From the NCBI GenBank assembly GCA_039090855.1, contig CM077027.1, positions 106,801,187 to 106,865,186 of the forward strand: a stretch of DNA of 64,000 nucleotides, given 5' to 3'. How positions within the stretch are numbered: the stretch's first letter is position 1; each line of letters opens with the position of its first letter. This stretch comes from Macrothele yani. Taxonomy: Eukaryota > Arthropoda > Arachnida > Araneae > Macrothelidae. The position numbers and the translations under genes are program-made. Shown here piece by piece: positions 43,101 to 53,012 of this stretch. Below the pieces are notes generated by a model that ran no database searches, was not told where the DNA came from, and saw nothing but the letters and a program-made list of their open reading frames with translations.

Positions 43101-44210
43101 CCTCCCCTGCTTTTCATTCCCCTCCTGGCTCCGAGCAGGTGTAGTAACCGTACAAAACCTCACTAACTCGGATCTATCCTGGCGCCCTTTTTCTGGCCTC
43201 CCCCTGCTATTCTATCGTCCCCTTCCACCCGTTTGGTGTATGACTCCCTGCTTACTGCACTTCTTTTGCTTTTCCTTGATCTTGTCTCCCCCACCGGTCT
43301 CGTCTCTGTCTTTTTTTCTGCCCCTCTTCCACTGCCGTTTTTCCTCCGACTCTCAGACTCGGTTCTTCCTCTCTGCTCTCTCTTCTCTAAATCTTTTTAT
43401 CGTTTTCTAGTGCACCTTGCCACTCCTTCACCGCTTTCTGTTATCGAGGTTCTCCCTGCTTCTCTTCCTCTTGTCTGGGCCCCTATTGAAATTAATACCC
43501 ACTATCCGCCCCTCTTGAAATTAATACCCACTGGCTCTTTTTGCATAATCGCCTCCCTGTTCCGTATTTTCTCTTTCGCATGTCCATTCTCTCCTCCCCT
43601 CTCTGCTCCTTCTGTGCACAGGAGGCAGACGTTTCTCATGTCTACCTTTACTGTCCCATCCTGATGCCGCTCCTCGACCAGGCTTTCCGGATTGACAGTC
43701 GCTCTTGTTCTAAAGATCTTCCGTTCACTGCCTGCAGACATCTTCTTCTGCGGGCTCATCCACCTACGCCTCTTCCGTCAGTATGTGCCTATCTTTTCGT
43801 GCTGGTTAAACACGTTAGTTACGTGTACCTTCAACCACTCCGCAGCGTCTCTTCGCCGGTCTCTTTACACCAGGCCAGCGCAGCACTTTTGTGCCATTTC
43901 TGAGATCGCTTGCTATCTCGACTACGCCTGGAGTACCAGTCTGCTTTTTCCAGTCATCGATAAACCACCACCTATGCTACCTGGGCGCCGGTCGCTCCAT
44001 GGTTTGCGGTTGATTCTGGACTGCTACACCTATCAGTACCCTATCACATTCTGCACCTCTTTTGCTGAGTTCTGTGGCACCCTGGTGCCCCCTCCTCCAC
44101 TCTACGACTCGTCTCCATGTATATCATGTGATCGTGCTACAGCCTGTGCTGTAATACGCAAGTTTTTTTCTCGTTTTCAATGTGCATATCAGTGTGATCT
44201 TGTTATTTGA
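40200..44210 (+). pseudogene. LINE ORF2: apurinic-type endonuclease, reverse transcriptase, CCHC tail
   Basis: Across several frame changes, the endonuclease has ADLLLLQETN (Glu, near 40300), LLGGDFNCTLDPALDR (near 40625) and ARLDHVYVS (near 40820). The reverse transcriptase has DLGNWRPISLLNQDYKLF (near 41755), LLSLDLRYAFDNISH (near 41970), GVRQGCPLSGQLF (near 42145) and YSAYADDITVCIR (near 42275), which holds the catalytic YADD-type box. A zinc-binding tail CSFCAQEADVSHVYLYC lies near 43605-43660. The EN-RT-CCHC order and the motif spelling fit the L1/Tx1 group. Stops at 42010 and elsewhere make it dead. Confidence 0.85.
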
Positions 44211-45437
44211 ATTGTTCTTCTACGTGTCGTACTATGCTTTACCATATTTACATTGTTATCAGTGTGCCCTCTGATTCCGTGACCTCCGGTCACTTTTATG
44301 TACTTGGGGTTATACCCTGGTCACCGTAAGTGCTTTCTGTCTATGCACCTACTGTATTACATCGTGTTCCTGTAATGTGTTTTACTTTGAGATGTCATGT
44401 GGTGTACCTCTCTATCTCCCATATGTTATATTTGCCGCACTCACACACCTTCTTAGTGTTTAGCCATTTTCATTGCACCTGTTTGATTATTGTACAATTC
44501 TATACTTCCACATTGTGTACATACTACTGTCATCCCAGTATACTTTCATGGGATTTTTTGTGCATCCTTTGTACCTCTTGCATTTCTTGTGCTGTACCGT
44601 GCTTTCACATTGTGTTAATGCTTTGATCGTGCATGTGCAAATTTATGATAAATTCTGTCATCTGTCGGAACCCATGGCTTGTCCTGCGCTTTCAGTTTAT
44701 GCATATACTCTTAACATCCCAGAGTACACTCATCGTTTATCGTGTGCTTTTTACTGTACTTTCTTGCGCTGTATCGTGTCTTCACATTGTGTACTTTCTT
44801 TGGTCATTTCTGTGTACAATATGGTTCATCATGTCTTGTTAATGTACCAGTTACATCTATTGCGTCGTACAGTGCTTTCATTTTGCGTTAATTCCTCTTG
44901 TCATCCCAGTGTGCATTCCTAGTTTTGCCCTGTGATCTTACTGTTCCTTCTGCATTTTTTTTTCGTGCAATCCGTGCTTCCGTTGAATTGTGAATGCTAA
45001 TGTCATCTCAGTGTATTTTTATGCTTACTCGTGTACATTAATCACTTTCATCCCGCCTGTATTATGTTGCTTTGGTGCCCTCGTTAAATAACTTGCACAA
45101 TTGTGCACGTTGTGTTTTTATCTCATGTATGTAATGTTTAACCTTCACGGCGGTGTTTGTGCTGTTCTTTTTCTAATTGTGTGCTATTGTTTCGCTTGTG
45201 TTATCCTATAAATCATGCCCAGCCAATGTTATGTGGCACGATGTGTTTCTCTCTGTCACTTCTGCAATTTTTTGCAATAAGCTTTGCTTGCAGCATTTGT
45301 TATTCATCCCCACTGTCATTGCAGTGTATATACCATCATTTGTTAACAGTTTGTATTATTTCCCAGTGAAACGCCCAACGATGTGCGTCTCTCTGTTATG
45401 TTTTCTTATGATGAATAATAATAAAGCGATATTGAAA
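44211..45437 (+). other. LINE copy 1 3' untranslated region with degenerate tandem repeats
   Basis: The region is T/C-rich and untranslated. A degenerate block, GTGCTTTCACATTGTGTTAA followed by TGTCATCCCAGTGTAC, recurs near 44505, 44600, 44780, 44875 and 44980, with another TGTCATTGCAGTGTATA near 45315. Reading frames in it are hydrophobic by composition and are not genes. Confidence 0.65.
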
Positions 45438-46341
45438 CCTTGCTTTATGAATCGGTGCCTTATCCTGCTGGCACCAACAAGGCTTGGTTCCATGGTTTTG
45501 CCACAGAGTTGGTAGGGCATAATTGTCCAGAAATTTGAGGTAGACGTGCTGGTTAACAAGTTTGACCACGATAACCAATGGGACGGGATCATAGCTCGAA
45601 AAACACCCCCACACGAGTAAACTGCCAGTTCCAAACTTGACAATGGGAACAGTACACTGTGGTAAATAAGGTTCCTGCGGTTCCCGCCATACCCACACAC
45701 GGCCATCACACTGATGGATGGTGTATCTGGATTTATCAGTCCATAGAACCAGTTTCCATTGAAATAAGGTCCAAATAAATGTTCTTTACACCATGCTAAA
45801 CGACGAGTAGCATTCCGAATGGAGATTAAAAGCTTATGAGCAGCCGCACGACCACGGTAACGCATGGAATGAAGTTCTTTGTGAATGGTACGTGTACATA
45901 CCGCTATTCCAGAATTTGTACTCACCTGTACGCTGAGGTCTTCTGCAGTACTCCGTCGATTAGCTCTCACGACTCTCCTAAGGCTTCGACATCCTCTATC
46001 ACTGGTTTTCTTTGGTCTGCCGGTACGTTTTGCTGCTTCAGGCATGCCATGTGTTTTCTACTTATTCATTACATCCAAAACAGTTGGCTTGCGTATGTTT
46101 AAACGCCTCTCTGTTTCTCTTATGGACAGCCCACTAATATAATACCCAACAATCTTTCCTTTCTCAGTCAGTTCTTTCCCGCCGCGTCATTTTCACTCAA
46201 CCTCACAGTGCGATATGATCGCGGCCCAGCTGGAAGCATGCTTGTATACCGTTTGAAGTTGTACCGCGCATCTTAACAACGCAACGGATCTGTTCATTTG
46301 CTTTTAAAGGGGTGTCCGGTGCCTTTTGTCAATATAGTGTA

Positions 46342-47150
46342 TATAGCCCTCACCCCTCAACAGGAATTCCTAGGTGCGCCACTGTAAGGATCATTCATTA
46401 AAAATGATGGTTGAGCTGGAGATCTATCTTGTTTATATAAAATAAAAGCTCCAAAACTTTTCTGAAAGTGACCAGCCACTTTCCATGATTCCTTACCCGA
46501 ATTAACGAAGCATATTCATGATACAACCTTTTCTGTGAAATGACGGAAAGAAACCTGAATTTCACGATTTTTCGTAAGCCAGAAAAATTGTGAATTCTTG
46601 GAAACTTTTTCGTAATTACTTACAATAACTGTAATTTGCGGTTTTTAAGGTATACTAAAGGAGAATTCTGAATTTTAAGAAATCTTTCCGCAGTTCCTTT
46701 CTTATATAAACGGAAGAACTCTGTTCTCGTTTTATTCGTATGTATATGACAATTTTTTTAGGGTAAAGGAGCGATTCGCCGGAATACTTGAGGTTAGATT
46801 GACTGTTAAATTTCATTTGTCTGTCGGACAAGCCGATTTTGAAGTTCTATAGCGAAATCGGATATTTTGGTTAGCATAAACCTTGAAATTTTGTTTATTG
46901 TGACACCTGATATTCCTTCCCATTTTCTTCCCCATTTTGTGCATCGCTATTGTATATTGTATTACCGTAAGAAACCTGGTGCATAAATTATTGTACAGGT
47001 GGTTGTACGATGTCTAAGTATCATTCTATGGAGTCCTTAAGACAAATGTTATTATAGTTATCAAGAATAAATTTTATATTTAGGAGTTTTTTGAAATAAT
47101 ACTATAAAACAGTGCATTTAATCTTTTCTCAAAGATAATTGAAGGTCATC
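46342..47150. other. AT-rich spacer, 0.8 kb
   Basis: No transposon ends, coding frames or tandem structure are visible. Confidence 0.45.
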
Positions 47151-47324
47151 GTCAGTTTAAAACGATCCCATGTTCCGAAGCATTTTGTTACACCGAAAAA
47201 TCACGATGAAAAAAAATACTTCATTCGTGAAAAATCCTCCTACAGAGAAAATAAAATTATTGTGTTGGGGAGAATGTATTGTTCGGCAAAGAAAGGGCCA
47301 GCACACATGAACGGCGAGAACAGA

Positions 47325-48268
47325 AAGGTAGGGCAACTTACCTAGGCAAAATAATCCCCCTAGGCATTGACACATAGTTGCCATCTGTCGGACAAGGCCA
47401 TGAGAAAAGTCTTGTGGCTGGGACCCGAAGAATTCATCAACTGCACGTTGAACCTCGTTGTCTGTCGTGAACTGTTTCCCGGACAGGAAGTGATCCAGGT
47501 GACGAACGAGATGATAGTCTGTAGGAGACAAGTTCGGGAAATAGGCATCATAAGGCAGGGCTTAATAGCCCAAGGCACTTAGTGTCAGCATCGTTCGTTG
47601 TGCGACATGAGGACGAGCGTTGCCCTGGAGCAAAAGAACACCATGTCTGTTGACCAAAGCTGGTTGTTTCTGTAGCAATTTCCGGTTCATCTGGTGTAAT
47701 TCAGCACAATAACGTTCTGCAGTGATGGTTTGGCCTCTTGCCAAGAAACTGTGACTGTTGACCACCAGACAAGGAGCATAATTTTCTTGTTAATTAGGGC
47801 TGGCTTAGGATGCTGTCCAGCAGGCTGTGCCTTGCTTAACCATTGTACAGATCGTTTCCGATTATCATAAAGAACCCACTTCTCATCGCAGGTGACAATT
47901 CGATGCAGTAGAGGTTCCTGTTTATTCCTGGCAAGCAGTGACGTGCCGACTTTCAAACACCTAGTCTTGTTGGCAGTTGCCAACTCATGCGGAAGCCACA
48001 TGTCCAGCTTTTTGACCTTACCCAGCGCTGCCAGACGCCGAACAACTTTCGTGTGGTGGACACCTACCTCTGCCGCTATCTCACCACACGTTTTTCGGGA
48101 GTCTGCTTCAACCACAGGTAACAGAACGTCTTCAGAAACAGCAACAGGTCGGTGACTACGAGCTTGGAAGAAACTTGACAAGTCCTTCATCCAGCAGTGG
48201 ATTGATAATGGTTCGTGGTGATAGTGGGATTGATGATGACGATAATGACTAGAGTTCAATGACAACAA
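47325..48268 (-). pseudogene. Mariner transposase, frameshifted, second catalytic site lost
   Basis: The N-terminal half (48268 downward) has a paired-type domain (CGEIAAEVGVHHTKVVRRLA) and HRIVTCDEKWVLYDNRKRS with the first Asp near 47880. A frame change near 47765 leads to VLLLQGNARPHVAQR, where the second Asp is Gly (near 47630). A stop near 47580 is followed in the same frame by NLSPTDYHLVRHLDHFLSGK with the third Asp. The last two sites are 34 residues apart, the mariner DD34D spacing. The 5' end and the terminal repeats are not clear. Confidence 0.85.
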
Positions 48269-48787
48269 AATTCTACTTACTGAAAGCTCCTTTCATTCTA
48301 TTCGTAGAAGGAACTTTGGGGCGTTAAATTAGAAAACATCTAACGAAGTTTAATAAGGAATAGAAACTCGAAAGGAATACTAAATTGGAGCTGTACGTCA
48401 CGTTTGTTACCTGGATTTTCAATAAGCGAGTTTATTTTGTTCCATCTACAAAACCCAATCTTAAATTTTTAAGCCGATGGAAGTGAGATTTTATTTATTA
48501 CTAGCATAAAATTCCCGGCGTTGTCCGGACTTCTTACATGCAGAACATTATTATTTGCGGAAATGTGAAAATCAAAACATAACACTGAAATTAATTCGTA
48601 GCTATGTGAAATTTCAAAATTTATGTTATGTATCACTTTTTCCTGCTATATTAAGAACATGCATGTATTATTGCAACATGTATAACTTATAATTCTAATG
48701 CTTTGAGATACACAATAGTTTTGGCTTCCCTTCCTAGGAGAAACTGTATAAATGCTTTGGCATGCCCACTTTGGAGCAAGCAACATA

Positions 48788-50211
48788 CACTGACGGAAAA
48801 AAAATCCCAACACCACGAAAAATTAGTTGTAGAGGAATGAAATGGCGGCAATACATTTGTATAGGTAACATTTAATCGATTAAGGTTTCAAGATCACAGC
48901 TTATTGTAAGCGCGAGAAGAGCCATTTTAAATGTGAAATGCTGGTACATTAATAACTGGTGTAACCGCCAGAATGTTGAATGCAAGCACGCAAGCGTTCA
49001 TGCATTGTGTCGTACAGGTGCTGGATGTCAGTTTGTGGGATGGAGTTCCATGCCTGTTGCCCTTGGTCGGTCAATACAGGGACGTTTAATGCTTGTTGGG
49101 GGTGACGCTGGAGTTGTCGTCCAATGATGTCCCATACGTGCTCGATTGGAGAAAGATCTGGTGATCTAGCAGGCCATGGCAACATGTCGACACTCTGTAG
49201 AGCATGTTGGGTTACAACAGCGGTATGCGGGCGAGCGTTATCCTGTTGTAAAACACCCCCTGGAATGCTGTTCATGAATGGCAGCACAACAGGTTGAATC
49301 ACCAGACTGACGTACAACTGTGCCGTCAGGGTGCGTGGGATAACCACGAGAGTGCTCCTGCTGTCATAGTAAATTGCTCCCCAGACCATAACTCCAGGTG
49401 TAGGTCCAGTGTGTCTCGGCCGCAGACAGGTTGGTTGCAGGCGCTCACCTGGCCTCCTTCTAACCAACACACGGCCATCACTGGCACCCAGGCAGAACAG
49501 GCTTTCATCAGAAAACACAACAGATCTACACTCCGTCCTCCAATGAGCTCTGGCTTGACACCACTGACGTCGCAAACGGCAGTGGTTTGGAGTAAGTGGA
49601 ATGCACGCTACAGGGCGTCTGGCTCGGAGCTGTCCTTCAAGTAACCGATTTATAACAGTTCGTTGTGTCACTGTGGTGGCAACTTCAGCTCGAATTGCTG
49701 CCGCAGACACGGTACGATGCGCCACGACTATACGCATTACACGGCGGTCTTCCCTCTCAGTAGTGCCACGTGGCAGGCCGGAACTCGGTCTTCTTGAGGC
49801 AGTATCTTCCCTTGACCACCGCTGCCAACAATCATGCACAGTGGCTACATTCCTGCCAAGTCGTTCTGCAATATTGCGGAAAGAAAACCCACCTTCTCGT
49901 AGCCCTATTACACGACCTCGTTCAAACTCCGTGAGCTGTTGATAATGGCTTCTTTGTCTTCTTAAAGGCATTCTTGACTAACATCAACACACTACGTCGA
50001 ATCTCAACGATAACTAACGCTCACGAACGTTACAGCGCGTATTTACAGCAAACCTGCTTTGCATGTTCTGAGGAGAGCTACTAGCGCCACACGTATGCGC
50101 CGAGCGCGAAATTTGCATAGACGTCATCTTACAGATGTACTCTCACCGCCTACCAACTGTCGTTTATCTAACACAACCCCTTCTTGGTGTTGGGATTTTT
50201 TTCCGTGAGTG
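48788..50211 (-). mobile_element. Tc1-like element, apparently intact
   Basis: Both ends read CACT(G/C)ACGGAAAAAAATCCC inward and continue as AACACCA(A/C). TA lies at 48786-48787 and 50212-50213. The 1.42-kb length and the open transposase make it the youngest-looking DNA transposon in the window. Confidence 0.94.
48949..49971 (-). CDS. Tc1-like transposase, uninterrupted 340 residues
   Basis: The start at 49971 (MPLRRQRSHYQQLTEFERGR) matches relatives in this window. Domains run in order: helix-turn-helix 1 (about residues 13-50, GGFSFRNIAERLGRNVATV), linker with GLPRGTTEREDRRV (about 65-80), helix-turn-helix 2 (about 80-120), then the catalytic domain with VVFSDESLFCLG (first Asp), VLQQDNARPHTAVV (second Asp) and SPDLSPIEHVWDII (Glu). 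All three acidic residues are present; 32 residues separate the second Asp and the Glu, against 34 in Tc1 itself. It ends HSGGYTSY. With both terminal repeats it could still be active, though activity cannot be judged from sequence. Confidence 0.93.
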   Translation of the reverse strand: MPLRRQRSHYQQLTEFERGRVIGLREGGFSFRNIAERLGRNVATVHDCWQRWSREDTASRRPSSGLPRGTTEREDRRVMRIVVAHRTVSAAAIRAEVATTVTQRTVINRLLEGQLRARRPVACIPLTPNHCRLRRQWCQARAHWRTECRSVVFSDESLFCLGASDGRVLVRRRPGERLQPTCLRPRHTGPTPGVMVWGAIYYDSRSTLVVIPRTLTAQLYVSLVIQPVVLPFMNSIPGGVLQQDNARPHTAVVTQHALQSVDMLPWPARSPDLSPIEHVWDIIGRQLQRHPQQALNVPVLTDQGQQAWNSIPQTDIQHLYDTMHERLRACIQHSGGYTSY

Positions 50212-50552
50212 TATATAGTTGACCATGGTAAAAGCATGTACTTTCTAAGTTGATTCCGGCTACAATGAGTGACTATCCTTGAGGCTTATTAGTAGTAATT
50301 AAAACTTCAAGTTACACTGGATATTGCAGTCGCCAGAAATCGAAAGGCATGTCAGTAAGTATCATAGGAATGCGTCACAAAGTTTTAAGGTGAAATCAAA
50401 GGGAGAGAGTGGCATGTCCAGGTTTCATGTAGCCCATTCTTTCTGTATGGTCCTAAAACGTAACTATGCAAAATTTGGTCCAGATCCGTCAAAGGGTTTA
50501 AAAGTTCATCGAGAACATACCGACAGACATTTTTTTATATATTTACCACGGC

Positions 50553-51835
50553 CGTTCCATAAAAACTGAGAGTAAAATCACACAAAATGAACAAATATAT
50601 GTTATTCTTTCTCAAAGAGTCTTCCCTCGGATTATCCGCAACGGTCCCATCGTTCAGTCTACTTTTCGAAGCATGTGGCGAAGGCATTTTACGGAAGCTG
50701 TTTTAGCGACCACTGTACAGCTTGAATAACGTCAGCATCTGTGTTTAATGTCGCGCCACGGAACTTTTTCATTGTTGGAAACAACCAAAAATCGCACGGG
50801 GCGAGATCAGGACTGTAGGCAGGTTGTGGCATGATTTCAATACTGCATTTCGTAAGAAACTGTTGAACATAAGCAGCTACGTGTCGGCGGGCGTTATCAT
50901 GGTGTAGGGTCAACTTGCCCACCAGTTGCGGTCGCTTAATCGATATGTGTCGTCTCTGACGTTTCAAGACTGAAATGTAATACTCAGCATTGAGAGTAAT
51001 TTGTGGAAGAACGGCATGCTGGTAGACTACATCTTTACAATCAAAGAAAATTATCATCATCACCTTCAGTGCTGATTTGGTTTGGCGGACTTTTTTCGGA
51101 GGAGGCGAGCCTTTGTGTTTCCAGACACTCGTTTCGCGTTTCGTGAGGGGGTCGAAATAGTGGACCCATGTTTCACCGGCAGTTAATACTGTGTTTACAA
51201 TTTTTTTAGATCCTTTGCAATCATTTGTTTCCACTCATGACACACATGAACTCTGACTAACAATTGTTCTCTCGTCAGGTGATGAGGTACCTATCTGGAA
51301 CACACACGATGCAGAAGTAATTTGTCGTGCAGAATGCGGAATGCCGACGTTTTTGAAATATTGTTTCACGCCGCTATGTCTTCACACGTCATTCGTCGAT
51401 CTTTTTACAGGATTGTCCAGACAGTGTCAGCTACATGCTCCGTAACAACACTTTCAGGTCGAACATGCCTAGGAGCGAGTTCTGCCGACAAACGCCCTTT
51501 TTTGAAATCATGGTGCCGTCTAAAAATCGTTAAACCAGCCAAACATTATCTTTGTAAGCTTTTTCCATTAAATCAACTGTTTCTGGAGCCGTTTCACCCA
51601 AAAAATAGCAAACTTTTATCGCGCTTCTTAACTATGCATCACTCACTTCCATAGCTGTATGGCGAAATGCAGACGTGTCTTAAAAAACTGCGCAATAACC
51701 AAACCAGAATCGTCTGCCACCGCTAATAACTGTTGCCATAGATACTTCTTTAATTCAGTTTGTCGTATGCGTGGTTATTTTTCCACTTCGCACTGTTGCC
51801 AACTAAAAAATATTACTCTCAGTATTTATGGAACC
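50553..51835 (-). mobile_element. Mariner element with transposase remnant
   Basis: The ends TTCCATAAAAACTGAGAGTA and (complement) TTCCATAAATACTGAGAGTA pair as terminal inverted repeats. The minus-strand transposase at 50689-51234 has LTAGETWVHYFDPLTKRE, where the first Asp is Gly, KLTLHHDNARRHVAAYV (second Asp) and YSPDLAPCDFWLFPTMKK (third Asp), with 34 residues between the last two. The N-terminal half (51235-51760) is broken by stops. This family differs from the mariners at 15891 and 32891. Confidence 0.87.
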
Positions 51836-52218
51836 GTCTTTGTATATTTTCCCCGTGAGCAAATCTATGAGATGTAAATAGGTCAAGGCCCTAGTTCAGG
51901 GCCACTGGTTCCTTAGTTTGTTAAAGGAGATGCGGAAATTGTAAAAAGCGTTATGGAAATCAGACTTTGTCATACACTAGCAAACAAGATTTGATGGCTA
52001 CTTCATGTTTCATTTGTAACAAGCGTTATAGAAATCCTACTTTGTCATAGCCGTCATACACTAATAGACAAGATTTGAGGGCTACATCATCTTTCATCTC
52101 AGCATTACAAACTTCGACAGAAACACTGAATCCGTCAGAAACGCTGAACCAGTCACCAAACAAAGCACTTTCCTTGAAGCTGCACGACTTTCTAAAGAAC
52201 TCCTGTGGCTACTACCAT
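51836..52218. other. Spacer with a scrap of SINE family 1
   Basis: GAGCAAATCTATGAGATGTA followed by TAGTTCAGGGCCACTGGTTC (about 51857-51912) resembles the body of the divergent SINE copy at 61510. A near-duplicate block (TAGAAATC... ACTTTGTCATA) recurs at about 51955 and 52030. Confidence 0.45.
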
Positions 52219-52222
52219 TTAA

Positions 52223-52659
52223 GGTGGTTCCACCTAAAATTTCTGCCGTATGTTTCCAATGGTAAAAGTTCTATACATATTTTCTTCGTAATTAATGTAT
52301 TCCCAAGGATGGAAACTTCCACATCTATAAAACTAACTTTTATTATACCATATGATGCTTAATACTTGCTAAAACATAACCATAACTAAGCAATCCAACA
52401 TTAGTTTCTCTATTGACGTCATCAATGTACATGTCGCGCCATCTACTAACAGGTCAGAGCATTACTTAAAGAAAAATGATTGATTTTTAATATAATTATG
52501 GTAATGTTTTAGCAAGTATTAAGTATCCCATGCTATAACTTAAAGTTAGTTTTATCGATGTGCAAATTTTTATCCTTGGGAATACATTAATTGCGAAGAA
52601 AATATGTAAGGAAGTTTCACCATTGTAAACATAAGGCAGAGATTTCAGGTGGAACCACC
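52223..52659. mobile_element. TTAA-flanked MITE with ~170-bp inverted arms
   Basis: The left arm (52223 to about 52392) and right arm (about 52490 to 52659) are reverse complements at most positions. Both ends read GGTGG(T)TCCACCT inward, and TTAA is directly outside each (52219-52222 and 52660-52663). TTAA target duplication is the hallmark of piggyBac transposases. There is no coding capacity, so it is a non-autonomous fold-back or MITE. Confidence 0.85.
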
Positions 52660-52816
52660 TTAAAGCATGTGCCAAAATATTCTTTACTCTTTTCTTCTAT
52701 GTCTATTAGAAATTTCCCTAAAAATGGTATGGTTTTTTCATATACGACAATAACATAAAAACGCATTGAATATTACCGAAGGTACGCAAATTTGCTAAGA
52801 GTAATTCATTTATTTA

Positions 52817-53012
52817 ATTTTTTTGATTGGAGGTTTAACGACCTTCCGTGAGCAATGAAATGGGCTATATGCAGTCGCCCGTCTTTAATTTAGAGTCACG
52901 GGGACAGGAGAGATCCAGTGCCGAAAGACAAACCCAACATCCATGCCTCACCGGGATTCGAACCCGGACCCCTTTAGGACGAATAATCAGAGGCCATCGC
53001 TTAGACCACTGC
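52817..53012 (-). mobile_element. SINE family 1, larger part, split by a LINE
   Basis: The poly-A tail, body and most of the tRNA head are present. The head stops at GACCACTGC (53004-53012) and its remaining 14 bases appear after the LINE, at 61113-61126, preceded by the duplicated GACCACTGC (61104-61112). It is the host of the LINE below. Confidence 0.9.

Larger units (their letters stand above)
38131..45437 (+). mobile_element. L1/Tx1-type LINE (copy 1), near full length
   Basis: The element is bounded by an 11-base target duplication in the Tc1, CCTTACTTTAT at 38120-38130 and CCTTGCTTTAT at 45438-45448 (one mismatch). It has a 5' untranslated region of about 220 bp, ORF1 with a zinc knuckle, and ORF2 with endonuclease, reverse transcriptase and a CCHC tail. 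A 1.2-kb pyrimidine-rich 3' region ends in AATAATAATAAAGCGATATT and lacks a long poly-A. Confidence 0.9.
37781..46339 (-). mobile_element. Tc1-like element split by a LINE
   Basis: Both ends read CACTATATTGNCAAAAGNCA inward, then CCGGACACC, and are flanked by TA at 37779-37780 and 46340-46341. Without the LINE and one copy of its target duplication the element is about 1.24 kb. The minus-strand transposase N-terminus (MPEAAKRTGRPKKTSDRGCR and beyond) lies at 45449-46045 and its C-terminus (DWTAQSPNLNPTDHLWDELE) at 37895-38130. The second catalytic region reads CWCQQDKAPIHKAR, and the Glu position in PTDHLW is Asp. Confidence 0.93.
48490..50550 (-). repeat. Older interspersed repeat split by the Tc1 at 48788
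   Basis: The left part has AAAATTCCCGGCGTTGTCCG (near 48507). The right part has TGCAAAATTTGGTCCAGATC (near 50468) and ends GAGAACATACCGACAGAC (near 50510). I recall similar CCCGGCGTTGCCCGG ... CAAAATTTGGT ... GACAGACAG sequences as a widespread animal repeat, but cannot name it. Orientation is uncertain. Confidence 0.45.
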
